From Bacteroidia bacterium (GTDB taxonomy: Bacteria > Bacteroidota > Bacteroidia > Flavobacteriales_D > Sanyastnellaceae), in contig JAUICJ010000012.1 of assembly GCA_030427925.1 (NCBI GenBank), forward strand, positions 17,443-81,442: 64,000 nucleotides of DNA, read 5' to 3'. The notes beneath the pieces are model-generated. The model did no database searches. It worked only from the letters and a program-made list of their open reading frames with translations, and was not told where the DNA came from. Shown one piece after another: positions 27,572 to 35,507 of this stretch (position 1 is the stretch's first letter; every line of letters begins with the position of its first letter). The translations under genes were made by a program, and so were the position numbers.

Positions 27572-28291
27572 GTGAAAACGATGCGGACGACGTGGGCGTT
27601 GCCGGAGGATTGGCCCGTGGAGGCGGTGGACGTCGTGGTGAGCGATCGCCGCTCGATGACCCTGCGTTACCATGCCGTTCAGGGCCTCGAGTTGCGCATG
27701 CCGCGAACGATGCCGACGCCGGAGGCGCGTGCGTTCGTCCTCTCGAAGAAGCATTGGGTGGTGCGCCAAATCCAGCGCACCACGTCGCACGCGTCCCGCT
27801 TTCCGGCCCCTGTTCCGGGAGAAGTTTGGTGGCGGGGAATGCCGCTGGTGATGGTGGATGCGCCAGGAATCCAGCGGGTGGAATGGAAAGAATCGGCTTG
27901 CGTGCTCGATTTCAATCGGGCGGAGGCCCAATTGAGGGCAGGACTGCGCCGCGATTTGGTCGAGCGCATTGAGGCCATTGTGGAAGAGGCGGCGCCGAAT
28001 GGACCGCGTCCTGTTGGCGTTCAAATTCGTCGGATGAAGTCGCGTTGGGGCAGTTGTTCCCGCGATGGGCGCATGCGGGTCAACGAGGCCTTGGGTCACT
28101 TGGACGATCGGTGCGTGCGCTACGTGGTGTGCCACGAATTGGCGCATTTGGTGCACTTCAACCACAGTGCCGCGTTTTACGCACATTTGGGCCAAATCCT
28201 GCCCTCCCACCGCGAAGACGAGCGCCACGTGCACGCTCACCAGCACGTCCTGGTTCACGGGGGCTATGCCTTGCCCAACGGCGGAAAATGA
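27572..28291 (+). CDS. YgjP-like (DUF45) zinc metallopeptidase
   Basis: A 239-residue protein of the YgjP/M48-related group. The zinc motif CHELAHLVHFNHSAAF lies about residues 190-205, preceded by SRWGSCSRDGRMRVNEAL, both typical of the family. No signal peptide, so it is cytoplasmic. Physiological substrates are unknown. The start is the GTG at 27572 on promoter spacing, or the ATG at 27581, nine bases on. The stop overlaps the first bases of a hairpin terminator. Confidence 0.88.
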   Translation: MKTMRTTWALPEDWPVEAVDVVVSDRRSMTLRYHAVQGLELRMPRTMPTPEARAFVLSKKHWVVRQIQRTTSHASRFPAPVPGEVWWRGMPLVMVDAPGIQRVEWKESACVLDFNRAEAQLRAGLRRDLVERIEAIVEEAAPNGPRPVGVQIRRMKSRWGSCSRDGRMRVNEALGHLDDRCVRYVVCHELAHLVHFNHSAAFYAHLGQILPSHREDERHVHAHQHVLVHGGYALPNGGK

Positions 28292-28314
28292 AAAAGCCGG
28301 CACAAGCCGGCTTT
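28291..28314. terminator. Bidirectional hairpin terminator
   Basis: AAAGCCGGC pairs perfectly with GCCGGCTTT around ACAA. On the plus strand it ends the YgjP-like gene. Read on the minus strand it is followed by five T residues, so it is the better terminator for a minus-strand transcript, which fits the small ORF at 28410-28508. Confidence 0.7.
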
Positions 28315-28409
28315 CGTAGTTCGCAAGCGCACTTTTTCAAGTGGATGCTCTTCCCGCGCTCCTCAGCGCTGAAACTGCCCATGGTGCGGTGCGCAACATC
28401 AGGTTGCCA

Positions 28410-28508
28410 TCACCAATCATCATCTTCGTCCCCTTCCTCGTCGTCGAAGTCCCAATCGAAATCTTCGTCGTCGTCTTCAGGGTCGAATCCGTAAAACAGA
28501 TCCTGCAT
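28410..28508 (-). CDS. Small acidic protein, 32 residues
   Basis: An ORF too short for usual gene finding. The protein begins MQDLFYGFDPEDDDED and ends DEEGDEDDDW; 18 or more of 32 residues are Asp or Glu, with aromatics spaced between them (F, Y, F, F, W, F, W). It lies alone in a 340-base gap. On its strand a TACTTTG-like box lies about 45 bases upstream (near 28550), and a good terminator (28291-28314) lies about 95 bases downstream. Acidic mini-proteins of this kind are often annotated as hypothetical in Bacteroidota. Function unknown; a chance ORF remains possible. Confidence 0.5.
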   Translation of the reverse strand: MQDLFYGFDPEDDDEDFDWDFDDEEGDEDDDW

Positions 28509-28634
28509 AGCTCAAGAATGAACTGGGTGAAACAAAGAAAGAACTGCCCCCAAAGTAGACAGCATTCATCACCAATCCATCACTTCCTTGAAAATTTTTG
28601 TGCGCCCGAAAACCGCTGGTGGATGCGTTGATTT

Positions 28635-29150
28635 TCAGTCGGAAACCAAGGATTGAAGGGCGCGAGCCAAGCCGTTCTCGGCCTGGATTTCACTCAATCG
28701 ATTGCGATCCCAGCCCAACACGCCCTTCCATTTCAATCCCACATAAGCTGCGGTGCGTTCCATCGGCTTGCACAGTTCATCCAACGAGGTGGCGTGCTTG
28801 CCCTCGGCTCGATAATCGGCCAATCGCCCCCCCACGGTGACGCTGCATGCGAGCCCGCGTCCCTTCAACAACCCGCCATCGGGTCCAAACGCCCAGCCCC
28901 ACGTCAGCACTTCGTCCATCCACCGTTTCATGCACGCCGGTGCACCATACCAGTACAGCGGGAATTGAAACACGACCATGTCCGCACGTTCCACCGCTTG
29001 CTGCTCCGCAGCGACGTCCAGGGCGGTTTCGCCGATCCAGCGCACTTCGGTTTGTCCTTGAGCATTCCACGTTTCAGCCAGCTCCCGGTTCATTTGGCTT
29101 TTCTGCGAATCCGGATGCCCCACAATCACCAAAACCTTTTGCCCTTTCAT
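28635..29150 (-). CDS. Flavodoxin-fold NAD(P)H oxidoreductase
   Basis: A 171-residue protein of the quinone-reductase/KefF-MdaB type: KVLVIVGHPDSQKS (FMN phosphate loop) at the start, VVFQFPLYWYGAPACMKRWM (20 residues, second FMN loop and dimer region), and LACSVTVGG. Such enzymes pass two electrons from NAD(P)H through FMN to quinones or other acceptors. It is the last gene of a five-gene operon with two cytochromes, YceI and a barrel protein, and its ATG overlaps the previous stop, so a role in that redox system is plausible. The upstream in-frame extension to 29213 overlaps the barrel gene and was rejected. Confidence 0.88.
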   Translation of the reverse strand: MKGQKVLVIVGHPDSQKSQMNRELAETWNAQGQTEVRWIGETALDVAAEQQAVERADMVVFQFPLYWYGAPACMKRWMDEVLTWGWAFGPDGGLLKGRGLACSVTVGGRLADYRAEGKHATSLDELCKPMERTAAYVGLKWKGVLGWDRNRLSEIQAENGLARALQSLVSD

Positions 29151-30016
29151 CGATCGCTTACTGTAAAAACGCGGCTTAAATTGAATCCGAAATAAATGTT
29201 CCCATCCAACCACCTTCCCGCGGTTTCTGTGAGGAACGCACGCTCAAACATGCCTTGAGAATTGGTCACGTGCAATTGAAACACGTGTCCACCCGTCTCG
29301 ATGTCCACCCCCAGGGACAGGCTGTTGTTATAAGCCTCTCCGGGATTCAATCGCAGGAAGTATTCTCCATTCACGCTCACGCGTTGGGAGAGCTTGTAGC
29401 GACCGCCGGCCCCGATCAGGTACTCATCGTGGGCATCCGCTGGAGTGGCGACCAAATTGTGGTGCACCACCGAGGGCGTCAACGCCAAGCTCATGTTGGA
29501 ATTGAACTTTCGGGCAATCACCAGTTGATGGACGTAGCTCAAGCGGGAACTGAAGTAGTTCACCCGATCGGGTTCCGGCCACCGCAATCCGTTGCACGCG
29601 ATGGAGGAAAAGCCCGTGATGCTCAACGGAACCGTGTTCGATTGGCGCAACAGCCGCGCTTTGAGGTTGGCTTCGTAGGTCTTTTGGAACGTGTTCCGCG
29701 CCACGCCGATGGACAGCCGATCGGTGATGCCGTAGTCGAAGCCCATCCGCATGCTCGCGTTGTCGAGGCCCCAGAGGGCGTAGGCGCCGTCGCTGATTTG
29801 GCCAAACCGGTGAGCGATCACGAAGTGCAGCACCCCGCCCGCTGGCGTTTCGTTGCTTTGGCCATTGATGATGCGCGTGTCCTTGAACGTGGCCGCCACA
29901 AACGCGTCGGGCGTTTCCACAGGCCCCAACAATTCCAGCAAGTCATCCTGAGCGCTCGCGCCAACGGCAGCAAACAGCATTCCGATTGCTAGGATACGAT
30001 GCGCAACCGCTTTCAT
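29147..30016 (-). CDS. DUF5777 family outer-membrane beta-barrel protein
   Basis: A 289-residue exported protein (signal ends near GASAQ). FKDTRIINGQSNETPAGGVL, FVIAHRFGQISDGAYALWGL and MRMGFDYGITDRLSIGVARN (each 20 residues) are characteristic of DUF5777 barrels. The end is strand-rich but finishes with a polar residue. Members are found with c-type cytochromes and YceI proteins in Bacteroidota, as here. ATGA overlaps join it to YceI upstream and the oxidoreductase downstream. Confidence 0.88.
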   Translation of the reverse strand: MKAVAHRILAIGMLFAAVGASAQDDLLELLGPVETPDAFVAATFKDTRIINGQSNETPAGGVLHFVIAHRFGQISDGAYALWGLDNASMRMGFDYGITDRLSIGVARNTFQKTYEANLKARLLRQSNTVPLSITGFSSIACNGLRWPEPDRVNYFSSRLSYVHQLVIARKFNSNMSLALTPSVVHHNLVATPADAHDEYLIGAGGRYKLSQRVSVNGEYFLRLNPGEAYNNSLSLGVDIETGGHVFQLHVTNSQGMFERAFLTETAGRWLDGNIYFGFNLSRVFTVSDR

Positions 30017-30564
30017 CGTGGACTCAGTTCGGCCTGCAGGGTAACGGAAATGGATTCCGCAATCTTGGAACGCACGAGCTTCGGAATCGGGATGTTGTGG
30101 TCCTCGGTGGGGACGTCAAACCGCGCTTCGAGGTTCCACCCCGCAGCGGTCCGCACAGCGGTGCCTTCCACGGTGCGTTCCACGTCCACCCCATGGATGG
30201 AAAGGGTTCCCGTGGCGGTCACGGGCTGCTCCAGTCCGACTGCCGCATCGGGATTCAATCCGCTCACTTTGCCCGTGAACGTGGCGGAAGGAAACTTCTC
30301 CGATTCGAGGTAATTCTCGTTGAAGTGCTCCTCCATCAAGGCTTTCTCGAAGTGAAAGGAGATGATGGGCACCTGAAAGGCGATGTTTTGACTGGCCAAA
30401 TCCAGAACCGCGCTCGCTTGCTCCGTCACGGCGGAAATGTCCTCAGCGGGGGTGCTGGAGAAAAAGTCCACATGCGCAGAACGCGTCATGAATTGCTGGG
30501 CACGGGCTTGAGTGGAGGCCAAAAGTCCTGCGGCCGCGAGGGTAAGGGTAAAAAAAGCGTTCAT
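30013..30564 (-). CDS. YceI family periplasmic protein
   Basis: A 183-residue YceI-like protein with a signal peptide (ends near ARAQQ). The lipocalin-like body shows SAHVDFFSSTP, FPSATFTGKVSG and VTATGTLSIHGVDVERTVEG (20 residues). YceI proteins bind isoprenoid or quinone-like lipids in a hydrophobic pocket in the periplasm. It fits a redox operon in which quinone-like carriers could be handled. It starts nine bases after the mono-haem lipoprotein stop and overlaps the next gene by four bases. Confidence 0.9.
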   Translation of the reverse strand: MNAFFTLTLAAAGLLASTQARAQQFMTRSAHVDFFSSTPAEDISAVTEQASAVLDLASQNIAFQVPIISFHFEKALMEEHFNENYLESEKFPSATFTGKVSGLNPDAAVGLEQPVTATGTLSIHGVDVERTVEGTAVRTAAGWNLEARFDVPTEDHNIPIPKLVRSKIAESISVTLQAELSPR

Positions 30565-30573
30565 GGTTTGGGG

Positions 30574-30942
30574 TTAATTGGCGGGGGCGCCGTCGTTGAT
30601 CCACTGGGTGATGGCTTCGATGTCGCAAGCGCCCAGCGCACCGGAAGGGGGCATGAGCAAGGGATTGCCTTCTTCGAGGGTGATGCGATCGAGCAAGCTG
30701 CCCGTCAAGGCGGCATCGCTGATGGCTTCATGCCCTGCGAGCAAGAGGCCGCCACTGGGGGAGGTGCCGCTGTGGCACGACTCGCATTGGTTTTCGATCA
30801 GGGGCTTGATGCGCCCCGCAAAGCCCACGTTCGTGCTGTCGCACGCAAGGTTGGGGTACAATTCCGATTCGACGTCGTAGTAACATCCTTGCATCAATCC
30901 GACAGCCAAAACGAAGCAAGCGCTGATTTTCCAGTGAGCCAT
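30574..30942 (-). CDS. Mono-haem c-type cytochrome lipoprotein
   Basis: A 122-residue protein starting with a lipoprotein signal (FVLAVGLMQGC, Cys near residue 20). One canonical haem site, CESCHSG (near residue 53), is followed by SPSGGLLLAGHEA and LMPPSGALGACDIEAITQWI (20 residues), where the Met serves as the likely second haem ligand. This is the layout of small PSCyt-type cytochromes that follow bigger ones. The start at 30942 is preferred to the frame to 30975 because the signal begins there. It lies 13 bases after the preceding cytochrome gene. Confidence 0.85.
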   Translation of the reverse strand: MAHWKISACFVLAVGLMQGCYYDVESELYPNLACDSTNVGFAGRIKPLIENQCESCHSGTSPSGGLLLAGHEAISDAALTGSLLDRITLEEGNPLLMPPSGALGACDIEAITQWINDGAPAN

Positions 30943-30955
30943 CCTGTTCGAAGCA

Positions 30956-31660
30956 TCAATTGTTGGGCATCCCATCTTCTATCCACATTTCAAACAAACG
31001 CACCTCACAATCGTTCAAAGCGGAACCAGCAGGGGGCATGGCCACGGCTCCGGGATCTTGGCGAATGCTGGCCATCAAATTCGAGTAGCTCACGGCACTG
31101 GTGACGTTCGCGTGGCTCGTCAAATCAACTCCGCCGTCCGGGCTCGCCCCGCTGTGGCAGGCCACGCATCGCGTGGTGAGAAGCGGCACCAAACTGCCCG
31201 AATACGTCACGGCCGTGGTGTCGCAGCTCGAACAACTCAGGTTCAAGGCCCCTTGATCGATCCAATCCGTCAACACGGCGACCTGTTCGTCCGTCAGCGG
31301 GGCATTCGGAGCCGGAGGCATCCGGTCCTCCCCAGTTTCGAATAGTACCTCAATGAGTTCACTTTCCGCCGCATTGCCTGCGACCACCAAGTTGTTGTGG
31401 TCCATGATGGAGGCGTACGATTCAATCACAATCCCGTCTTCGTGCGATAGGGCGTCGTGGCAATTGGATTGGCCACACGAGGAGACCAAAAGCGGCAGCA
31501 CATCCTGTTGAAAATACACCACATCCGCGTCGCATGGCCCTTCGTACACAAGCGGCTCGTCGCCAGTGCCTGGTGGATCAATGCGGTGTTGGCAAGCCGA
31601 CCAAAGGAGTGGGGCAGCGAGCAGGGCCAGCAGAATGCTGTGGACGGATTGAGTTTTCAT
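30956..31660 (-). CDS. Di-haem c-type cytochrome lipoprotein with one CX4CH site
   Basis: A 234-residue exported lipoprotein (LLALLAAPLLWSAC, lipid Cys about residue 23). Two cytochrome-like halves are seen. The first has SSCGQSNCHD, a CX4CH rather than CXXCH motif, plus RMPPAPNAPLTDEQVAVL; the second has CVACHSG and AMPPAGSALNDCEVRLFEMW (20 residues). CX4CH sites of this form occur in Bacteroidota relatives of planctomycete-type cytochromes. It is the first gene of the operon, so it probably feeds or drains electrons for the whole set. I start it at the ATG at 31660; the longer frame reaches into the promoter region of the divergent yebC gene. Confidence 0.82.
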   Translation of the reverse strand: MKTQSVHSILLALLAAPLLWSACQHRIDPPGTGDEPLVYEGPCDADVVYFQQDVLPLLVSSCGQSNCHDALSHEDGIVIESYASIMDHNNLVVAGNAAESELIEVLFETGEDRMPPAPNAPLTDEQVAVLTDWIDQGALNLSCSSCDTTAVTYSGSLVPLLTTRCVACHSGASPDGGVDLTSHANVTSAVSYSNLMASIRQDPGAVAMPPAGSALNDCEVRLFEMWIEDGMPNN

Positions 31661-31805
31661 GACCGGTTCTACGCACGGCGCTTGGGCGCACTTGGAAATT
31701 TTGACCAAATTAACAAACAGACCAGTTGCGTGAACCGCATCGATTCCCAAAATCGGTCCTTGCCGCTTGTGGAATCTTCGCGATATTCGCGCCAACGAAC
31801 ACGCC

Positions 31806-32531
31806 ATGGGAAGAGCATTTGAATTCAGAAAGGAGCGCAAGTTCAAGCGTTGGGCTGCAATGGCCAAAACGTTCGCTCGGTTGAACAAGGACATCATCAT
31901 CGCCATCCGCGAAGGCAACAGCGCCGACCCGGAGATGAATCCCCGCTTGCGCGCAGTCCTGCAAAACTGCCGTGCCGCGAACATGCCGAAGGACAACGTC
32001 GAACGCGCCATAAAAAAGGCCACCGACAAGGACACCTCCGACTACAAACAGGTCACCTTCGAGGGCTACGGTCCCCATGGCATTGCGGTCTTCGTGGAAA
32101 CGGCCACTGACAACAACAACCGAACGGTCGCAAACGTCCGCAGTTACTTCAACAAGTACAACGGGAGCCTGGGCACTTCCGGGAGCGTCGAATTCATGTT
32201 CGATCACGTGTGTTTCTTCAAGATCAAAGCGGAGGGATTGGACGCGGAAGAATTGGAGTTGGAGTTGATCGACTACGGCGCGGAAGACGTGGGTCAGGAC
32301 GGGGAAGCCATCATGATTTACGGTCCCTTCGAATCGTTTGGGTCCCTTCAAAAGAAGCTCGAAGAGGACGGCCGCGAAATCATCGAGTCCGGGCTCGACC
32401 GCATTCCGACAACGACGAAAGAACTCGACCCCGAGGCCACGGCGGAGGTGGAGAAGCTGTTGGAGAAAATCGAGGCTGACGAAGACGTCCAAAACGTTTT
32501 CCACACCATGAGTTCCTCCACGGAGGCGTAA
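31806..32531 (+). CDS. YebC/PmpR family protein
   Basis: A 241-residue YebC protein: MGRAFEFRKERKFKRWAAMA (20 residues) at the start, then NPRLRAVLQNCRAANMPKDN (20) and EGYGPHGIAVFVE. Family members bind DNA as regulators in some species and have more recently been linked to ribosome rescue at proline stretches in others. Length fits the family. The stop abuts, base to base, the stop of the mechanosensitive channel gene on the other strand. Confidence 0.95.
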   Translation: MGRAFEFRKERKFKRWAAMAKTFARLNKDIIIAIREGNSADPEMNPRLRAVLQNCRAANMPKDNVERAIKKATDKDTSDYKQVTFEGYGPHGIAVFVETATDNNNRTVANVRSYFNKYNGSLGTSGSVEFMFDHVCFFKIKAEGLDAEELELELIDYGAEDVGQDGEAIMIYGPFESFGSLQKKLEEDGREIIESGLDRIPTTTKELDPEATAEVEKLLEKIEADEDVQNVFHTMSSSTEA

Positions 32532-33782
32532 TCAGTGTCCAGGTTGTGGTGCAACGCGCCACTCGAAGACCTCCAAGTCGAAGTACGGGGCGGCGGCGAG
32601 CAAGTGGTCGAGGAGATCGGCCATCAGGGATTCGTACACGGCCCATTCTTTGTTCCGAGAGAAGCAATAAAACTCAACAGGGATGCCTTCTCCGGTGGGC
32701 TGCAGGTGCCTCACGAGCAGGGTCATTTCTTGGTTGATGCCCGGGTGGTGGCGCAGGTAGCGTTCGGTGTAGTTCCGGAACAGCCCGATGTTGGTCAACC
32801 GGCGACCATTGACGAGCACGCTCGTTTCCGCGCCAGAAGTTGCGTTCGCCTGGGCAATTTCGCGGGTTCGCTCTGCAAGCCACGGTGCCAGCACTTGGAC
32901 ACCGCCGAGGCGTTCAATGAGCGCGTCGTCGGCGAATTTCACGCTGGAGGAACGCAAGGTGATGGAGCGTTTGATGCGCCGACCCCCCGATTCGCTCATT
33001 CCCCGCCAGTTCTTGAAACTCTCGGAAATCAAGGCGTAGGTCGGCACCACCGTGAAGGTCATGTCCCAATTGCGGACTTTGACCGTGGTCAAGTTGATTT
33101 CGACCACATCGCCGTCGGCTCCGTATTTATCGATTTGCACCCAATCTCCTAACCGGACCAAATCGCCTGTGCTCAGTTGAACGCTGGCCGTCAGCCCCAA
33201 CAAGGCATCCCGAAAGACGAGCAGGATGATGGCCGTAGCCGCGCCCAGCCCGCCGATGACGACTCCGATGTCTTGGCCGATGAGCAAGGCGATGATGGCG
33301 ATGCCTGCCACCACGGATGCTGCGATTTTGGCCAACTGAACGTAGCTCGCAATGGGTTTGTCCTTCAACCGCCGAACGCTCCCGAGCACCTCTTCGATGC
33401 CGTTCGCAAGTGCAAATCCGACCAACAACAGGTTCACGGTGGCGGTCAAGCTCAGCACCCTGCTGAGGAGTTCTTGCAATCCAGGATGAAGCGGCAGAAG
33501 CAAGTCGTTGACCACGCTCAGGATGCTCAGCGGAATGAAGAAGCTCAAGCGCGACAACAAGGGCCGATTCAACAGCTGCTCGTCCCATTCAGCCTTCGTT
33601 TTTCGAGCCAAACCGTGCAACACCTTGTCCAACAGCCACCGCGCAATGCGCCACAAAATCAGGGCCACGGCGATGAACGCGAACCACAAGAGCAGCAATC
33701 CCAAGCCGTGGTTGGTCTCCGGCCGAGACAGCTTCAAGAATTCCAACAACCTGAGGATCCAAGGGGCGAGTTCTTCCGACAT
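32532..33782 (-). CDS. Mechanosensitive ion channel of the MscS/YbdG type
   Basis: A 416-residue inner-membrane protein: several membrane helices in the first ~200 residues (from about LGLLLLWFAFIAVALILW), then the pore helix and upper beta domain with VFRDALLGLTASVQLSTGDL (20 residues), GDWVQIDKYGADGDVVEINL (20) and TVVPTYALISESFKNW. The extended C-terminal part resembles YbdG rather than small MscS. It opens under membrane tension to protect against hypo-osmotic shock. The ATG at 33782 has a TACCTTTG box five bases upstream, which decides the start over 33824. Confidence 0.92.
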   Translation of the reverse strand: MSEELAPWILRLLEFLKLSRPETNHGLGLLLLWFAFIAVALILWRIARWLLDKVLHGLARKTKAEWDEQLLNRPLLSRLSFFIPLSILSVVNDLLLPLHPGLQELLSRVLSLTATVNLLLVGFALANGIEEVLGSVRRLKDKPIASYVQLAKIAASVVAGIAIIALLIGQDIGVVIGGLGAATAIILLVFRDALLGLTASVQLSTGDLVRLGDWVQIDKYGADGDVVEINLTTVKVRNWDMTFTVVPTYALISESFKNWRGMSESGGRRIKRSITLRSSSVKFADDALIERLGGVQVLAPWLAERTREIAQANATSGAETSVLVNGRRLTNIGLFRNYTERYLRHHPGINQEMTLLVRHLQPTGEGIPVEFYCFSRNKEWAVYESLMADLLDHLLAAAPYFDLEVFEWRVAPQPGH

Positions 33783-33787
33783 GTCAT

Positions 33788-33795
33788 CAAAGGTA
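33788..33795 (-). promoter_or_regulatory. -7 promoter box of the MscS-type gene, leaderless spacing
   Basis: The minus strand reads TACCTTTG, an exact match, five bases before the ATG at 33782. Confidence 0.6.
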
Positions 33796-33930
33796 CGGGG
33801 TCCCCAATCACGAACGCGGCGCACGGGTGTTCAAAACACGTTAAAAACGTGTTCGTGAAATGTTGAAAACGTCGAATAATCTGGGACATCTTCGTATCGG
33901 GAGAAACCAAGCGTCTACGCAGCGCTTATC

Positions 33931-34006
33931 CCCGCTCAGCGGGAGTTACAACCGGCTTTGTCGAAGGGGACAGCACAAGGACCGCTGTTCCCTTCGGCAT
34001 CCGGTT
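33931..34006. repeat. Structured inverted-repeat element between the MscS-type and RluA-like genes
   Basis: A small hairpin (CCCGC-TCA-GCGGG, 33931-33943) is followed by a long one: AACCGG (33950-33955) pairs with CCGGTT (34001-34006), and inside it CGAAGGGGACAGC (33962-33974) pairs with GCTGTTCCCTTCG (33984-33996) with one wobble, loop ACAAGGACC. That is 19 base pairs with one asymmetric internal loop. No T run follows, so it is a poor terminator. It could be a structured RNA, a REP-like palindrome or a protein target. Confidence 0.55.
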
Positions 34007-34038
34007 GACTTTTCAGCGATAGGCAGGACCGAAGGCCC

Positions 34039-34046
34039 TACCTTTG
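34039..34046 (+). promoter_or_regulatory. -7 promoter box of the RluA-like gene, leaderless spacing
   Basis: TACCTTTG, an exact match, ends four bases (CGCC) before the ATG at 34051. Confidence 0.6.
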
Positions 34047-34050
34047 CGCC

Positions 34051-35148
34051 ATGATGAATATGAAAGTGTCCGCCGACACGACGCTCCTCGAAGCGTTGAT
34101 GCAATCGGGCGGATTTCCCACGAATACCCGTGCGCGCAAGGCCATCAAGGGCGGGTTCGTATCTGTGAATGGAGCGGTAAACCGCATTCCTTCAACGGCC
34201 GTTGAGGCAGGGACCGAAATCGTTTGGAATCCCGAACAGCCTTCGGACAATACCAAGAAACCCACTTCGTCCTTCAAGGATTTCAACTTGGGGGGAGCTT
34301 CGAAAACCCCTTTGAACAAGCCCGCACCGTTCGAAGTGATTTACGAAGACGATGCGTTGTTGGCCTACATCAAGCCGGCAGGCTGGGTGTTTGCTTCCCC
34401 AAATCCGAAGGTAAAGACATCCTACACCCGCATGAAGGAATGGATGGAAGAAGCGCGACCGGATTGCACGGACGTTCATTTCGTGAACCGCATCGAAAAG
34501 GAGTCTTCGGGGATTTGTTTCATTGCCAAGGACTTGCAATGGCGCGTGCACCTGCAGAAGCACTGGGCGAACTTTGCACGCGGCTTGTACGTGTTGGTCG
34601 AAGGTCACCTTCCGCCCGATGACGAGGTGTTCGCATTCAAGGCGGAGGAGGGCAAGAAGAAGAAGGAGCGCGTCGCGTTTCCCTACCGGACCATGCGCGC
34701 TACCGCTTCGCATACGCTGTTGAAATTTCAGGTGGGGTTTGACCAAATCCCTGAACTGATGAGTGGACTGCGCCGCGCTCAATGCCTGATCATCGGCAAA
34801 GGCGAATCCGCTCCGAACCCGTTGAGCCGAAGCGGTCTGCATTTGTACCACGTCGTGGTGGAAGGTCCCGAAGGTCAGGTCGTCGAGGCAAAAACCCGCG
34901 TTCCCCGGGAGTTCCTCAACTTGATGAAGGGGGGCAAAGGCCCGCGAGCTCGGAGTGCCGAAGAATTGAAATCGAGCCGCGAACGGAAACCCGCCGAAAG
35001 CGAATCGCGCCCCGCACACAAGACACGCGGTAAAGAAGACGCACCGAGCAAGCCTCGCCCAGCCCGCAAGGGAAGCCCCTCCGACAAAGCGCCTCGCCCC
35101 GCCCGAAAGGGTGGCCCCTCCGACAAGGCACCTCGCCGCATCGGTTGA
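34051..35148 (+). CDS. RluA-like pseudouridine synthase homologue with altered catalytic motif
   Basis: A 365-residue protein. Residues 10-60 form an S4-like RNA-binding module (RKAIKGGFVSVNGAVNRIP), and 96-290 a pseudouridine synthase fold: YEDDALLAYIKPAGW, then the catalytic loop, then ARGLYVLVEGHLPP and SGLHLYHVVV. Active members have HRLDxxTSG with an essential Asp; here the loop reads NRIEKESSG (146-154), so Glu149 (codon 34495-34497) replaces Asp and Asn replaces His. It may be inactive or act differently. The last ~70 residues are a Lys/Arg/Pro-rich tail with a 13-residue repeat. Starts at 34051, 34054 and 34060 are all possible; the promoter spacing favours 34051. Confidence 0.82.
   Translation: MMNMKVSADTTLLEALMQSGGFPTNTRARKAIKGGFVSVNGAVNRIPSTAVEAGTEIVWNPEQPSDNTKKPTSSFKDFNLGGASKTPLNKPAPFEVIYEDDALLAYIKPAGWVFASPNPKVKTSYTRMKEWMEEARPDCTDVHFVNRIEKESSGICFIAKDLQWRVHLQKHWANFARGLYVLVEGHLPPDDEVFAFKAEEGKKKKERVAFPYRTMRATASHTLLKFQVGFDQIPELMSGLRRAQCLIIGKGESAPNPLSRSGLHLYHVVVEGPEGQVVEAKTRVPREFLNLMKGGKGPRARSAEELKSSRERKPAESESRPAHKTRGKEDAPSKPRPARKGSPSDKAPRPARKGGPSDKAPRRIG
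35053..35130 (+). repeat. Two tandem 39-base repeats in the RluA-like tail
   Basis: Units 35053-35091 and 35092-35130 differ at a handful of positions and encode PRPARKGSPSDKA and PRPARKGGPSDKA. They keep frame and lie in the disordered basic tail. Confidence 0.8.
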
Positions 35149-35334
35149 TTACAACGTGTAGTGGGTTTGGATCCAATCCCGGAGCACGACGCTTTCCTGT
35201 TGTGGAAGGGAACGGAAGGCCAATCGCATGGCCCTGCGCATCATCACCGGTTCCGCGTGCACATGCCGGATGAGCGACTTGTACTGCTCCAAGGCAGATG
35301 GTGCGTGGTCGAGCGGAACTCCGGGAATGTTCAT
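35149..35334 (-). CDS. Small hypothetical protein, 61 residues
   Basis: A short ORF on the minus strand, directly next to the RluA-like stop without overlap. From the ATG at 35334 the protein has 61 residues, basic and helical in look (MMRRAMRLAFRSLPQQESVV, 20 residues). No signal peptide or membrane helix and no family I recognise. A TTG at 35355 could be an earlier start. The composition looks like a folded small protein more than a shadow frame, but evidence is limited. Confidence 0.5.
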   Translation of the reverse strand: MNIPGVPLDHAPSALEQYKSLIRHVHAEPVMMRRAMRLAFRSLPQQESVVLRDWIQTHYTL

Positions 35335-35473
35335 GATGCGCGTTGTTGAAGCCAAATTGTTACCGGAAGGACTTACGGCATTTCTTCGTCCAATGTTTCA
35401 CGGGGCCGGGTTCTTGAGCAGGAGATTTGGGGTTTTCCGGGTCACATCAGCCGGACGACGGGGGTTCTGCGGT

Positions 35474-35481
35474 TAAATTTG
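35474..35481 (+). promoter_or_regulatory. -7 promoter box of the thiolase gene
   Basis: TAAATTTG, an exact TAnnTTTG match, 26 bases before the ATG at 35508. No -33 box at the expected distance. Confidence 0.5.
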
Positions 35482-35507
35482 GCCTGCAAATCGAAAAACC
35501 AACGAAC

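Noticed and set aside
28341..28631. 96-codon plus-strand ORF
   Set aside because: Shadow of the minus-strand acidic ORF; no sign of its own start signals.
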